The notes: generated by a model from the letters alone, not told the origin. Shown: positions 31,704 through 43,615, counted from the stretch's first letter. The stretch is DNA of 64,000 nucleotides from Sycobia sp. Sy_11 (GCA_018907035.1 JACCIC010000346.1:157931-221930), one strand, 5' to 3'. Translations and numbers: made by a program.

Positions 31704-32640
31704 AACTGTTCTTCGCTTAATTTTAATTGATTAAGTCTGTATTTATTTTTATTTATATGCGTACGGACCTTTAATGATATTAACAATTGTATAAATGAGA
31801 TTTTCGAGCTGAGCCTCAATATTAATGCAAGATCTAGTAAATATCGCATACTTCTAAACATTATTTTAGAAGAACGGATTTCTTGAAATCTGGCATTTAT
31901 ATTGTATGTGCTCCTAGCCTAGTGATTATGTAAAACCGTTTTTATTAATTATGAATAAAAATTGACTTTAAAAGAACTTTTTTTAAAAAGAAAAGTCAAT
32001 GCAATTTATATTTAATTTATTTTAATTTATATTTAATTAGTATTTAATATATAATCTATCTGTAGATATGATAGTCTTCAAATTTTTATGAATTCGATAT
32101 CTGCTTAAATTTTGTATTTGAATCTGTATTATAAATACATCTTGTAAATATTTGATTTTGAAGGATGCTAATCTTGTTGTACAAATTTGAGAATTACTAA
32201 TTTTTATTTATGACGTTATTAATAAGTAAATGTTTTTATAATACTATAATGTTAAGTTTCGTATATGCAAGAGCGATAAATTTTTCAAATTAAAAAAAAA
32301 GCGAAACGTTTATATAATTCCACGATTGTGATATTAGCAGCAGTATGTAACATTATAAATATAGTACCCCTGTTTTACTCGTATTATGTACAGAAATGAA
32401 GCGCATGTGCTTAGATGATCGATTGCTCATCTTTTATACATTAGGAGCGAAAGGATCTTGATCTCTGAAGAGCGTGGAGTTTATTTTATGTTACTCTGTT
32501 ATTTAAAATTAAATACTCTTTACGCATAAATATGATGTATTGTTCGAATGATTTTCTACTTTTTACATAAGTATTTTGTTTTAAAAATACTTGTTATGAT
32601 TTATCTTTGAAACAATACAATGATATAAATAAAATGTTTG
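31704..32640 (+). other. ec: 3' UTR of the USP gene
   Basis: AT-rich sequence after the stop, with candidate polyadenylation signals AATAAA at about 31953 and 32628. Which is used cannot be told from sequence. No gene in it. Confidence 0.55.
32628..32633 (+). terminator. Candidate poly(A) signal
   Basis: AATAAA in an AT-rich 3' flank about 925 bases after the USP stop; a nearer candidate lies at about 31953. Confidence 0.35.
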
Positions 32641-32984
32641 CCTCTTATTATTTACAAACCATTTGACAATAGTTTCCATCCAATAGTTGTTGATGGACAA
32701 TAATTTTATTTACTTTAATTCTATTTTTAATTTTTTAATTTCTTAAATAAAAATCCATTTATATATTTTTTTAATTCATCCGTTTTTATTTTTCAGACTT
32801 CAATTCAGTTGAATTTTTTATTTTTGGCTTATATTTACATAATTTTTTTAACTCGTCGATTTCTATGTTTTTTAACAAAATATTTAACGTGTTTTCTATT
32901 TACTCGAGTATTCAATTGTCATTTCTCAAATTTCTTTCTCTCAGCAGTTTCACCGTATTTCATCTTTCGATTTTATAATTTGCA

Positions 32985-33247
32985 TTAAGAGTGTTCCTTA
33001 CGGCGTTCTCAGCGCTACGATGAACTACTAAAACGGAAATGAACTTTTTTGGTTTTTATCGTCATTTCGCATTCTTTAGAGTGAAAAAACATTTAAAAAA
33101 TTCAGTATACTCATATAAGTGGGAAAACAGATATTAATTAATCTATTTTTCTAAATTAGGAAAAAACAATTCAAAAAGTTTTGTCTTACGAATCATCTGT
33201 GTTTCAGATCTTCCAAAGAAAACATTTATTATGAATTCTATGCACTT
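32985..33247 (+). repeat. Dispersed repeat T, copy 1
   Basis: Direct match to 48306-48600 (GCGCTACGATGAACTACTAA, AAGTGGGAAAACAGA, TTCAAAAAGTTTTGTC, AAAGAAAACATTTATT). The mariner at 33250 is inserted at or near its right end (GAATTCTATG-ACTT). Confidence 0.75.
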
Positions 33248-33249
33248 TG

Positions 33250-33931
33250 GAGGTGGTCCCAGAAGTAGCTGGCCCAACAAATAAAACTCAAAAATTTTGG
33301 AATAAAATATATTTATTTTTCAACATAATCTCCTTTCACCTCTATACACTTTTCCCAGCGATGTTTAATAAGTTCGATACATTTTTTATAATAAGAACTG
33401 TCAAACTCATAATATCCATTAACTGCCGACCTCATCTTTTCATTGTTGGAAAATCTTTGACCAGCGAGCCATTTCTGCAAATCTGGGAACAGAAAATAAT
33501 CCGAGGGAGCTAAATCTGGCGAATAGGGTGCATGAGGTAGCAATTCAAACTTTAATTCATTAATTTTGGCGATTGTAATAACGGATGTGTGAGCTGGCGC
33601 ATTGTCCTGATGAAATAACACTTTCTTCTTAGCCCAATTGCGGCCAAACGTTGCAATAAGTTCGCATAATACTTGCCGTTGATCTTCACGACGCTGTTTT
33701 TGTTTCATTGTGAGCAAACGCGCCATCCATCTTGCGCACAACTTTAATAAAAGTATTGTATCACATAACGATGACCAACTTTTTCCATGTTTACAAATTC
33801 ACTAAAAACGTTCACTATTGATTGCTGCCAAACAAATAGTAAACATCATGGCGTTTTGAAACTTGAGACATGCTTTATAGATTGTGTACTTTCTAATACA
33901 GTGGTATTTTTTGAGTAATTACGGCCACCTC
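33250..33931 (-). mobile_element. Internally deleted mariner
   Basis: Minus-strand ORF 33741-33313 encodes the C-terminal half of a mariner transposase with the second and third catalytic aspartates (HQDNAPAHTS and YSPDLAPSDYFLFP). The N-terminal DNA-binding part and the first aspartate are absent. Ends read GAGGTGGTCCC on the left and, as reverse complement, GAGGTGGCCG on the right, short terminal repeats; TA follows the right end, while the left TA is not evident. At 682 bases it is about half the normal mariner length and cannot encode an active enzyme. It could be mobilised only in trans. Confidence 0.8.
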
Positions 33932-34168
33932 TAGGTCAGGCCAGGTATTTAAATATTGAATATTGAATATTGCTAAATTGTTATATAAAAGCATGAAGCA
34001 TAAAAATAATAATATATAAATTCAAAAGATATTAAAACAATAGTGGAATTTTTTACATTTAAATATAGTGTCCATAATTAACAATTATTCTTTATATATG
34101 TGTGTGTGTGCGTGTGTGTATGCGCGCGCGCGCGTGTGTGTGTGTGTGTGCGTGCGCATATACATATA
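33932..34168. other. Spacer with (GT)n
   Basis: Contains an alternating GT/GC run at about 34100-34155, which could adopt Z-DNA, just before the complete mariner. No gene. Confidence 0.6.
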
Positions 34169-35455
34169 CGAGGTGTATTAAAAAAAATAACGAGAATTTT
34201 CGTTTTATGAAAAAAATATTTATTTATTTATCAATATCTATTTTCTCCTGTTCAAAGTAATCCCCCTCGGATATAATGTACTTGTGCCAACGTTTTTTCT
34301 AATCTTCAAAACACTTTTGGAACTCGATCTTTGTAATAGCTTTTAGCTCTTTCAGCGATTCGCTTTTAATGTCATCTATGCTTGTAAAACGACGGCCTTT
34401 TAATGTTCTCTTTATTTTTGGAAATAAAAAAAAGTCACATGGAGCTCTATCTGGCGAATATGGAGGCTGAGGCATCGTTAAAGTTTTGTTTTTGGCCAAA
34501 AATTCACGAACAAGCAATGAAGCGTGAGCAGGTTCATTGTCGTGGTGCAAAAGCCATGAATTGTTTTGCCACAAATCCGGGTGTTTTTTTCGGATTGCTT
34601 CATGCAAACGACATTGAACTTGTAGGTAGTACTCCTTCTTGATTGTTTTACCTTGTGGCAAAAGTTCAGGATGCGCTATGCCATTAAAATCGAAGAGCAC
34701 AGTGAGAATAACCTTCACATTCGACCGCACTTGTCGAGCCTTTTTCGGTCTTGGTGATCCAGAATGCCTCTACTAGGACGATTGAGCCTTAGTTTCGACG
34801 TCTTATCCATAAGCCCATGTTTCGTCACCTGTTATAACACGTTTTAGTAGTTCTGCATCGTTATTAACTTCATTTAGCGACTCCTGAGCAACTTCTATTC
34901 GCCGCTGTTTTTGTTCTAAATTCAACAATTTTCGAACAAGATTTGCTGTCACACGTTTCATATCTAAAACATCCGAAAAAATTCCATGACATGAGCCAAC
35001 TGATATGCCATCATCATCAGCGACTTCCTTGATTATGTTTCGGCGATCGTTCATAACCATTTCTTTCACTTTTTTCACGTTTTCATCAGTTGTGATGTGC
35101 TTGGCTGTCCGAGTCGTTCGTCATCTTCAATGTTTTTGCGGCCAACTTGGAAACGCTTATACTATTTGTAAATTCTTGCTTTACTCATAGAAAACTCACC
35201 ATATGCCTTTGTTAACATTTTACAAACTTCACTACACTTTCTTTTATTTTTTACGCAAAATTGAATACAAATTCTTTGCTGCATTTATTTCACAAACGAA
35301 AATCGCCGAGTTCGAAAAAACATGTCTAACGTTAGCAGTTGCCACTTAAAAAGTAAGCAATGAATTTTGCTGCAAATTTTATCGCACTTCAGGGGCATGC
35401 GTACCAACATAATAAAAAAAATTAATAATTCTCGTCACTTTTTGAACACACCTCG
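34169..35455 (-). mobile_element. Full-length mariner, frame-disrupted
   Basis: 1287 bases, bounded by TA on each side. Ends are CGAGGTGTATTAAAAAAAAT and, as reverse complement, CGAGGTGTGTTCAAAAAGTG, with the shared inner block ACGAGAAT. On the minus strand the transposase is read in pieces: the N-terminal part is degraded (about 35190-35080), then 35078-34803 (NDRRNIIKEV ... KRVITGDETWAYG) and 34730-34299 (HHDNEPAHASLL, PYSPDRAPCDFFLFP). All three catalytic aspartates of the DD34D set are still encoded, but a break near 34740-34800 and N-terminal damage separate them. Structure complete, coding function lost. Confidence 0.9.
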
Positions 35456-35490
35456 TATGTTTCAAAAATATGAAAATCAATCAAACAATT

Positions 35491-36262
35491 TGGATTGACG
35501 CGACGCGGACCCGAATAGAAAATATCACAAAAAACTTTCTTCTTTTTTTGAAAACGATATCTTCCGTTCGACCGCAGGTTTTTATTTTTTTTTACAAACC
35601 ACGCGTCACTACCACGAAACGCTAATCCGTGATAGTTGATTAGGATTAAAGTAATTATCGTTTAACTCTTATTTCGAGATTACAACAACTTTTTATTCAA
35701 AATACTAGATTATAAATATTACAATATATACAGATATGAAATGATGGTTACGCTACGCATGTTCAACGAAGACTGATTCGTTCTCTTTCTGCTCTCGAAA
35801 AAGAAACCTCGGTAAGCTCGGAAGGAGCGAGAAGGGAGGGCATATTTTCTTGCCGTTTATTGCGGAAAAATCCTACCGTAAAAGTACAAATAGTGACAGC
35901 AGTCATATCGGACAATCTGAGCATCGTCTGTGATTTTATAGCCCTACGTTGCTAGTCCAGAGTTTGGCACGCCCCTAATTGCCTTAACACGGTCTTCTCG
36001 TCGTTTACCTGAGTGCTTCCTTTCCTTATATGGCAAGCAGATGTTAAGTAAGAACGCGAATGCAGTCTGTCGCTGTTGAATTATACTATAACAATAATAT
36101 ATATGGATTTACAAACACAGCATAAATACATTGTTCCTTGTCACGAAATAGTAATTTTGAAAAATTGACAAAAAATGACAGAAACTCCACGAGGATATTT
36201 ACGCATTTCTACATTTATGTTTCTTATTATTCTAAATGAATTTGAATGCCTTTACTTTATGA

Positions 36263-36322
<60 letters not shown>

Positions 36323-36331
36323 AACGGAACA
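35491..36331 (-). repeat. BEL 3' LTR
   Basis: 841 bases, beginning (plus strand) TGGATTGACGCGACG and ending CCGGAACA-like (AACGGAACA), so TG...CA in both orientations. Contains (TA)n at about 36268-36320 and an extra segment (AATGAATTTGAATGCC) missing from the 5' copy. Confidence 0.92.
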
Positions 36332-36332
36332 T

Positions 36333-36345
36333 AACCCCCCGTTGG
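36333..36345 (-). other. BEL polypurine tract
   Basis: TAACCCCCCG on the plus strand, i.e. a G-run on the element strand immediately before the 3' LTR, the expected plus-strand primer. Confidence 0.7.
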
Positions 36346-36375
36346 GAGGTTCCCGATCAACTATTCGTTAGATGA

Positions 36376-37614
36376 TCAGTTATACTTCTTAAAATAATTA
36401 TCTATAATTGGTAATAATGCTAATTTTTTAACACAACGCTTTATTTCATTGGATTCAACTTTAACAGTCACTGCTCGGATGACGCCGTCTGCTTCCGGAT
36501 GGGTTTTGACGACTCTACTCTTTGCCCAATGCATCGATGGAATATTGCTATCATTTAACAATACGATGGCATTCTCTCGGATGGCGTGCTCGCCTGTTGC
36601 CCATTTGTGCCGAACGTTTAGCTCGGTTAAATACTCTTTGTACCATCGGGTTCAGAAGTGTTGGCGCACCTTTTGTACCTGTTGCCATTTTGATAAATGA
36701 TTTGTTGGAATGTTACTGATGTCAGTTTCGGGTAAGCTCGTAAATGAATCGCCAATTAAAAAATGTGCAGGAGTCAGGACAGGATGGTCATTAGGATCTG
36801 AGGTTATTGCGGTAAGGAGACGCGAGTTTATGATGGATTCAATTTCGGCAATGAGAGTAGAGAATTCTTCGAAGGTGAATAACGAATCGGTAACTACGCG
36901 CTTTAAATGATATTTAAATAATTTTACCGTTGATTCCCACAAACCTCCGAAATGCGGCGAATAAGGTGGATTAAAATTCCAACGTATTTCTTGCTTTGTT
37001 GCAAAGTGTTGCAATTTTTCAAATTGTCCGTTTGATCTTAGAGTTTCCTGAATGTCCATTAGTTCTTTATTTGCTCCGACAAAGTTCGTGCCGTTGTCGG
37101 AATAGATATTATTTGGTTTCTCTCGACGAACAATAAACCTTTTCAACGCCGCTAGAAAACCTTCAATAGTGAGATCGCTCACTAACTCTAAATGCACGGC
37201 TTTAACAACAAGACAGACGAAAACGGCTACATACGCCTTTATTTTCTTTGGATTCCTACATTTCTTCTCCTTAATCAGAAAAGGACCGCAGTAGTCGACC
37301 CCGACGTTACTAAATACTCGCGTTTGAGAAACCCGAGCGGCTGGTAAATTTCCCATTTTATAATCGACCGTAATTGGATTCACGCGCAAACATCGAACAC
37401 AATTATTGACAATTCTTCTTACTTGATTTTTTCCGTCCAAAAGCCAAAATTTTTTGCGTAAGGCGTAGAGCGTCGTTTGAATGCCGCCATGGTAAGTTTC
37501 TTCATGATATTCGCGAATTATGAGATCGCTTACCAAATTACTTCTCGGTAGTAACATAGGGTGTTGCTCTGTGTAATCCAATTCTGAATTTTGAAGCCTG
37601 TCTCCGACTCTCAA
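36376..37614 (-). pseudogene. BEL integrase and C-terminal domain
   Basis: 37614-36652 encodes 320 residues: zinc domain (HEETYHGG ... NNCVRCLRVN), then the catalytic core with the DDE residues visible (GVDYCGPF, YSDNGTNFVGAN, EIESIINSRLL) and the BEL-typical HPVLTPAHFLIGDSF. A frame change near 36655-36560 leads to the final domain (LLNDSNIPSMHWAKSRVVKT, HPEADGVIRAVTV), which ends near 36376. The integrase core itself is intact, but the polyprotein upstream is broken. Confidence 0.88.
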
Positions 37615-37624
37615 TAAACTATCG

Positions 37625-38326
37625 TTATCTAGGAAAGGTGAGAAAGCAATTAGTTTGCTTGCGCTTTTTAATTCTTTCTTGTTTGACAGACTTTATTTCT
37701 TCAGGGAAGTGCCTGCTCTGAATAATTTTTATGATTCGTCTCTCAGCTTCGGTCAAATAGTCCACCGATAAGTGATTTCTAAATTTTTTGCCTTTTTTCA
37801 AATATAAAGCAATCGGTACGAATCGTTTAAGGCGCATGTACGATGAAAATCTTGCAAAAATATGTGTTTCCTTGACAGTGGTTGTTTCTGTGGTTTTAAT
37901 TTTTGATGACGAGACCATACAAGCGCCTTTGCGCAGTTCTAAAAGTTCCGTGTTTACTTCTTGAAGGTTCACATCATTTGGCCAATTTATTTCGGCCTCT
38001 TTCAACCAGGGTGGTCCGCATTTCCACATAAAATTGTTTATAAAGTCTGCCGGAAGCTGCCCTCTTGACAGTGCATCGACCGGATTGTATTGCAAGCGCA
38101 CGTGCTTCCACTGCGTTGAATTAGATTCTTTTTGTATTTCCGCGATACGATTTGCTACAAACGTTTTTAGCGTATGAGGCGACGCGTTGATCCAATGCAA
38201 CACAATTGTGGAATCAATCCAAAAAATTGTTTTTTCAAAAGAGATATTTATTGCCCCAATTACCTGTCTATAGAGTTTGATTAGCAAATGCGCGTTTTTA
38301 ATGGAGCAACACGTGACTTGGCACAA
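37625..38326 (-). pseudogene. BEL RNase H region
   Basis: Shows WIDSTIVLHWINASPHTLKT, VANRIAEIQ, HVRLQYNPVDALSRGQLPAD and WLKEAEINWP, the BEL RNase H and its conserved tail. It is separated from integrase by a frame change of about ten bases and overlaps the preceding reverse transcriptase frame, so a frameshift divides them. Confidence 0.85.
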
Positions 38327-39993
38327 AACAATTTACAAACAGGCTTGTTATTATCGTCTATACTTCTGACGTAAATGCAAGCGCCGTATCCTGCCGAGCT
38401 CGCATCACAAAAACCATGAAGCTGCGTCGATTTTGTTTGTTTCACTAATACATGTCGTTCGAAAGAAACCTTATTTAGAAGCGGGAGCTGTTTTATAAAC
38501 TCATGCCACTTTGTGTACAAAGTGCTTGAGACTGATTCATCCCAGTTTAGTTTTTCTTTCCAAAGATCTTGCAAAAACATCTTTGCATAAAATATTACTG
38601 GAGCCACTAATCCGAGAGGATCGAATATGCAAGAAATTTTGGAAAAAATCGACCTTTTCGTTGTCGCGGGGATGGTATCCGTAAGGTTTACGGTGTATAA
38701 AATTTTATCTTGTCTCGCATTCCACGCAATTCCGAGTGCTTTGAGAGCGCTCTCCTTGTCAAGATTAAAAGTTTGATCAATTTTTTCTTGTTCCAAATCG
38801 TTTAAAATCCTCTCATCATTTGCGGCCCATTGTCGTAAATTAAACTTTCCCAATTGAAGAAGCTGGATTATTTAGTTTTTTATAGTACGTGCCATTTCTA
38901 ATGTCTCCGCACCAGTTAACAAATTGTCAACACAGAAATCCTTTTGTAAAATGTTAGCACCAACAGGAAATTTTTTGCCTCCATCGTTTACGAGCTGCTT
39001 AAGAGTTTGAACTGCTAGAAAGGGCGAAGATGCGAGACCGTATGTCAGTTTATTTAATTCGTAGGTTTTTAACTTTCCCTCTTCTGCCTACTATAAGCGC
39101 TGGTATTTTTTATCTCGATCGGAAAGCAATAGCTGGCGGTACATTTTCTCAATGTCCGCTGTGATTACGTAATTATGCAATCTAAATCGGAGCAGCAGTG
39201 TGAAAATCTCATTTTGCAATATAGCGCCCACGCACAGCGCATCGTTTAGTGATGCTCCGGAGCTGGTTTTCGCCGACCCGTCAAAAACTACGCGCAGTTT
39301 TGTGCTTGCACTTGACTCCTTAAGCACGGTGTGGTGAGGCAAATAAAACGCGGTATCGCTCGAATTTCCCACTTCTGACATGTGTTTTAACTCCAGAAGC
39401 TCTTTCATTGCTAAAGTGTATTGTTTGTTAAGCTGTGGATTTCTTTCGAGCCTTTTTAATAATAAATCCAAGCGCCTCGCTGCCTGAAGTCTACAATCGC
39501 CTAATGCAAAGGGCTCCCTTTTAAAGGGAAGAGACACGATATATCGCCCCGATGCATTGCGATATACGTGTTTTGCGAAATGATTTTCGCAGATGACTTC
39601 TTCCGCAGAGAAAAATTTTTGACGTGGCATTTCTTCAATTTTCCAGAATTTTTTCAGATTAATCTGTAAATTCTGTAGATTGCAGCGAGAACTTTCGACA
39701 TCTTCATTAACTGATCCCCCGATGATCCAACCTACCTTTGTTTTTTGTAAGTAAAGATCTGCACCATTGTGCGTTAGCCTTATTTGGCTTACACAAAATA
39801 GCGATAGCGTCGGCCCTGATCCTAGCAATATATCTATAGAAGCTGGCTTATGAAAACCGGGATCTGCTAATTTGAGATTTTTTGGAAAGCAGAAATTCTC
39901 TCGCTGAATCGGTTCGCTGGGGACGGCTTCCGAGATGGACGGCACACGGAAAAACTGCAGCGTTTTCACGAAATTTTTTGATGTACGACTCAA
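38281..39993 (-). pseudogene. BEL reverse transcriptase
   Basis: 39993-39091 gives the protease-RT linker (FHKPASIDILLGSG, KTKVGWIIGGSV) and early RT motifs (LRVVFDGSAKTSSGASLNDA, VITADIEKMYRQLLL). After stops near 39090 the frame continues with YELNKLTYGLASSPFLAVQT to a catalytic box where Y-V-D-D has become C-V-D-N (about 38920-38934), so polymerase activity is lost. 38853-38281 holds the thumb and the start of RNase H (IFDPLGLVAPVIFYAKMFLQ, GFCDASSAGYGACIYV). Confidence 0.87.
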
Positions 39994-40333
39994 TTGTTGC
40001 TGTTACGGAATGCCTTGTGGTAGTTTCTAAGGCATTCAGGGCTCCCACGGGAATGCAGCATGGTTTTTTCGACAGTTTCAAGTGATTCAACAGACATTCG
40101 GTGATAAAGTTGACCGTCGAGCACGTATCAAGCAGAGCCCGGCAACGTACCCTTTTGCCATTTTGATGAGCAATATATAAAATTGCACTTGTCATCACTT
40201 GGTTAGCAATAGCCCGACACGCCGTCGTTGCAACACAGCTCCATTCCCGCGAGATTCTCTTGTCATTGTTGACTCTCTGCAGCTCGATGCTCGTGCAGCA
40301 AAAAGTTATACGGACTATTGTGACATCCCGCAC
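39848..40333 (-). pseudogene. BEL protease region
   Basis: Reads AILYIAHQNGKRVRCRALLD followed by TCSTVNFITECL, the aspartic protease entry of BEL elements with cysteine in place of the glycine after D-T. It overlaps the RT frame, showing a frameshift near 39960. Upstream it fades into unassigned sequence before the 63-bp repeats. Confidence 0.75.
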
Positions 40334-40619
40334 TATATGTACATACTCATATATAATGACGAGTGCCCACCCGGTTCTATGCGCGACGATTTGCTTCCGC
40401 GAAAGACCGGTCAGTAATTTGCCCCTATTTTTGGCCTAATCTCTCGACTACTAGCCAGGGATGTGGGGCCGGTGAGCCGAGGTGTACGCGTTTTAGATAG
40501 AGACCGAACCTAGGCAGTCTTGGCCGATCTGTAAATCGCGAGTTATTACCTAATTCGTAACTTGACTTCTATATGCTCCCGTTCTAAGATTCTTTTCCCC
40601 AGTCTTATCTACTGCGACG

Positions 40620-40945
40620 AAAGAAGTGGCTTCCGTGTACAGGACTACGAGCGTCCCACCCGTTTAGCCTGCTCAGAAAATTAGTGGAGTGGCTTCCGTG
40701 TACAGGACTGCTAGTGTCCCACCCGTTTAACCTACTTAGAAAAATACAGGAGTGGCTTCCATGTACAGGACTGCTAGCGCCCCACCCATTTAGCCTACTC
40801 ACAAAAATATAGGAGTGGCTTCCGTGTACAGGACTGCTAGCGCCCCACCCGTTTAGCCTACTCAGAAAAATATAGGAGTGACTTCCGTGTACAGGACTGC
40901 TAGAGTCCCACCCGTTTAGCCTACTCAGAGAAGATACAGGTAACA
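40620..40945 (-). repeat. 63-bp minisatellite inside BEL
   Basis: About five tandem units; GTGGCTTCC starts at 40689, 40752, 40815 and 40878 (period 63). The minus frame reads a 21-residue repeat (LSRLNGWDASSPVHGSHSYI). It lies between the gag and protease parts of the BEL element. There are no unique spacers, so it is not CRISPR-like. Confidence 0.9.
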
Positions 40946-41124
40946 GATATAAATATATAGCGCGATTAGGTTTAGTGGAGATTATGGACAAATAATGTTA
41001 ATAAGGATAAACGATAAATATTGTTGATTACTTACTATTTATTTAATTTTCTGAAGTATTTCTTATACAACCGTATAATATATAAAAATAAACTAGATAT
41101 AAGTCGGGTATACAAAGTTAGTTA

Positions 41125-41490
41125 ACACGTACAAGATGAAGTTCGAGAAACACGAAAATTTCAAAGTCTGAAAAATACAAAATGTTTCAAAAGTTAAAAA
41201 TCGCAAGAAAAAAATATCTAGGTCAGAATAATCCTAAGTCCGAAAATGTCGAAAAATTTTAAAGTCCGAAAATCGCGAAAAAAATTCTAAGTCCGAAAAT
41301 CACGAAAAATTCTAAGTCCAAAAAATGTCAAAAATTTTCTAAGTCCGAGAAATGTCGAAAATTTTCTAAGTCCGAAAAATGCCGAAAAATTTCTAAGTCA
41401 GAAAAATGCCGAAAAAATTGGAAAAACTCTAAGTCCGAAAAATGTCGAAAATTTTCTTAGTCCAAAAAAAGGTCGCAAAAATTCTAAGGG
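41125..41490 (+). repeat. ~27-30 bp degenerate minisatellite
   Basis: About a dozen units of TCTAAGTCCGAAAAATGTCG-type sequence with variable A-runs. Within the BEL interior; no coding frame. Confidence 0.85.
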
Positions 41491-42600
41491 TTATAACTAC
41501 CGGATCGATCTGACCTGGTTGAAATCCCGACCGGTAGTGATTTTTCGCTTCGTCCGACTCCTATTTATATGTGGTCTGGACAAAGTAAAAAAAGCTGTCC
41601 AAAATTTTCGTGGAAATTCATCCGAGCGGTCGTAGGGAAAGCCAATGAAGGGGTCAAATTTCGTTTATAATATAAACTCCTTCGTTGGCTTTCTTACAAT
41701 ATTTAATTTTTAAATATAACGCATCTGCTATGATCATGAACAACAAACTTATAGTGACATTATAAAATACGATCTTTAATTAATACCTTAACCGTTTGTT
41801 ACGCTTATAATTATTAATTTTACATAGTCTCTTATTTTATTAGCTAAACTAATCTTTATACCATAAGTTAGAACTCTTACTCTATTATTTAATTTATTTT
41901 ACGTATCTTATAAAGTATATAACTACTAACATTCTGAACTAATATTATTAATCTTAATGTTTCGGTTTTGCTTTACATTATAATTATTTACGTAATCTTT
42001 TATTATTAACCAAACTAATTTTTATACTATAAGTTAGAAATCACTTAGTCTATTATTCGATTCATTTTATATATTTTACAAGTGTATTGTTATTAACATT
42101 CTATTAACTTAGTATATTGTTATTAACATTCTATTAGCATAATATCGTAATTGGACTAACATTATTAATCTAAATTGTTTTGTTTGTTCTACATTTTACA
42201 ATTATTAAACTGATCATACATTATATCATACTCTAATATATATTTAAAAATTTGTTAATCCATCATTCTACTTATAATAATTAATATTTTATTAATCATA
42301 CTTAACATAGTAACTAGTCTATCAAAACAAAAGTACGTGCACATGCATATGTATCGATGGCATACCATCCTTTAATTTATGATTTAGTCTCTACATTCTT
42401 TTTTAATTTTAAAAATTACAAATTTAATATTAACGTCGATTGTAATGAGAAATTTCGACAGTTAATATTCGGCGTTGATTCGGGAACTTTTCTCCGAGGT
42501 CAGCGTCGACGCTCAGTTTCCGACAACAGGGTGTCCAGTTACTCTCGGCGATAAGAAAAAGGCGCTTGTACCAAGCCATGAAAATTAGTTCAATGTACGT
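41491..42600. other. BEL interior, unassigned
   Basis: AT-rich DNA. Two similar ~190-base segments (41810-41950 and 41985-42120, sharing CATTATAATTATT, AAACTAAT and AACATTCT) look like a degenerate tandem duplication. No gag or pol homology seen, so this is probably inserted or expanded sequence inside the element. Confidence 0.5.
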
Positions 42601-42618
42601 ATATATATATATATACTT

Positions 42619-42676
<58 letters not shown>
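42600..42676. repeat. (TA)n microsatellite
   Basis: TA run cutting the gag region after the zinc-knuckle part. Confidence 0.9.
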
Positions 42677-42680
<4 letters not shown>

Positions 42681-43211
42681 CATAACGTCGCAGGACGCGA
42701 CACTATCACAAACAAGGCATCTGTCAAATTTACACTCATTTTCTCCATGTTTTCTCAAACATTTTAAGCATAGCGACGCTTCCTTCGCTGCGGCGATCCG
42801 TTTTTGAAAAAATAGAGCCTTGAATTTTTCTCACCTTCAGATGGGTTGCGATTTATTATTATACAGCGCACATCCTTTTTCAGGTGCCGAAAAAAACGCT
42901 TGCCTTTTTACCGAATTCACTCCTTTCCCTTTTTGAGAAGGAGATTCACCTTTCTTGATTGCTGATTGCTGCTGATGTGCCTCCGTTTTGGTGTTGTCTC
43001 TTTTTGACAAACAAGTTGCTGTTCTATATAAAAATTCAAGCATTTCATCAAGTTTCGGAAATCTACCGCGTTCTAATGATTCCCCCCATTTTATTGCGGT
43101 GGATTTGTGCAGTTTTTCTTCTAAATTCTGCACTAAAATTTCCTCGGTGACGTCAATACCCAGCGCGGCTAAAGATTGAACATTTTGTTGTGTTTCATCT
43201 GCAAGCTTACT
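42677..43211 (-). pseudogene. BEL gag, C-terminal part with zinc knuckles
   Basis: Minus frame 43211-42837 reads LADETQQNVQSLAALGID ... FPKLDEMLEFLYRT, a BEL capsid segment. After a frame change near 42840 the nucleocapsid follows: CLKCLRKHGENEC and then C-x2-C, typical gag zinc-binding spacing. Earlier, a tyrosine replaces an expected cysteine (GCALYNNK). Confidence 0.8.
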
Positions 43212-43239
43212 GTATAAATGTATAATAATGAGCATTCGA

Positions 43240-43486
43240 TGTACATGAGCATATGTATAGTATGAAGGTTTAGATGCATGCGTTTGTATATGTATATAAA
43301 TTTATATATACATCTGTATGGACATGTGCGTGCGTATCTGTGTTCTCACGGCGTGTGCTAATGTGTATCTGTGTATATATGATGTATGCATAGGTATGTA
43401 GGTATATGCGTGTTTGTGTGCTTATACGTATGGCTGCATGTATATGTCTATATTTATATAAGTATGTATGTATGTATATATAAAAA
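43240..43486. repeat. TGTATA-rich insertion in BEL gag
   Basis: Imperfect TATGTATA/TGTGTATC repeats with no coding content, splitting gag and adjoining the opposite-strand gag fragment at 43487. Confidence 0.6.
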
Positions 43487-43615
43487 TTAGCAGATGAAGC
43501 TCTTTAGAATGTTCAGTCATTAGCCAGCTTACGAGTAAATATTTCCCCTGAAATTGTGGTCCAATTAATACAGGAGAAAATGAGTAAAAATCTTCGTATC
43601 AAATGGGAAGAGACA
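43487..43615 (+). pseudogene. Opposite-strand BEL gag fragment
   Basis: The plus strand reads LADEAL-stop-NVQSLASLR and then EIVVQLIQEKMSKNLRIKWE, clearly homologous to the minus-strand capsid segment at 43211-43060 (LADETQQNVQSLAALGID, KLHKSTAIKWGESL) but diverged. It is therefore a second gag copy in inverted orientation within the element. Confidence 0.8.

Noticed and set aside
40620..40945. CRISPR-like array
   Set aside because: Regular 63-bp units, but no unique spacers; this is a eukaryotic minisatellite in a retrotransposon.
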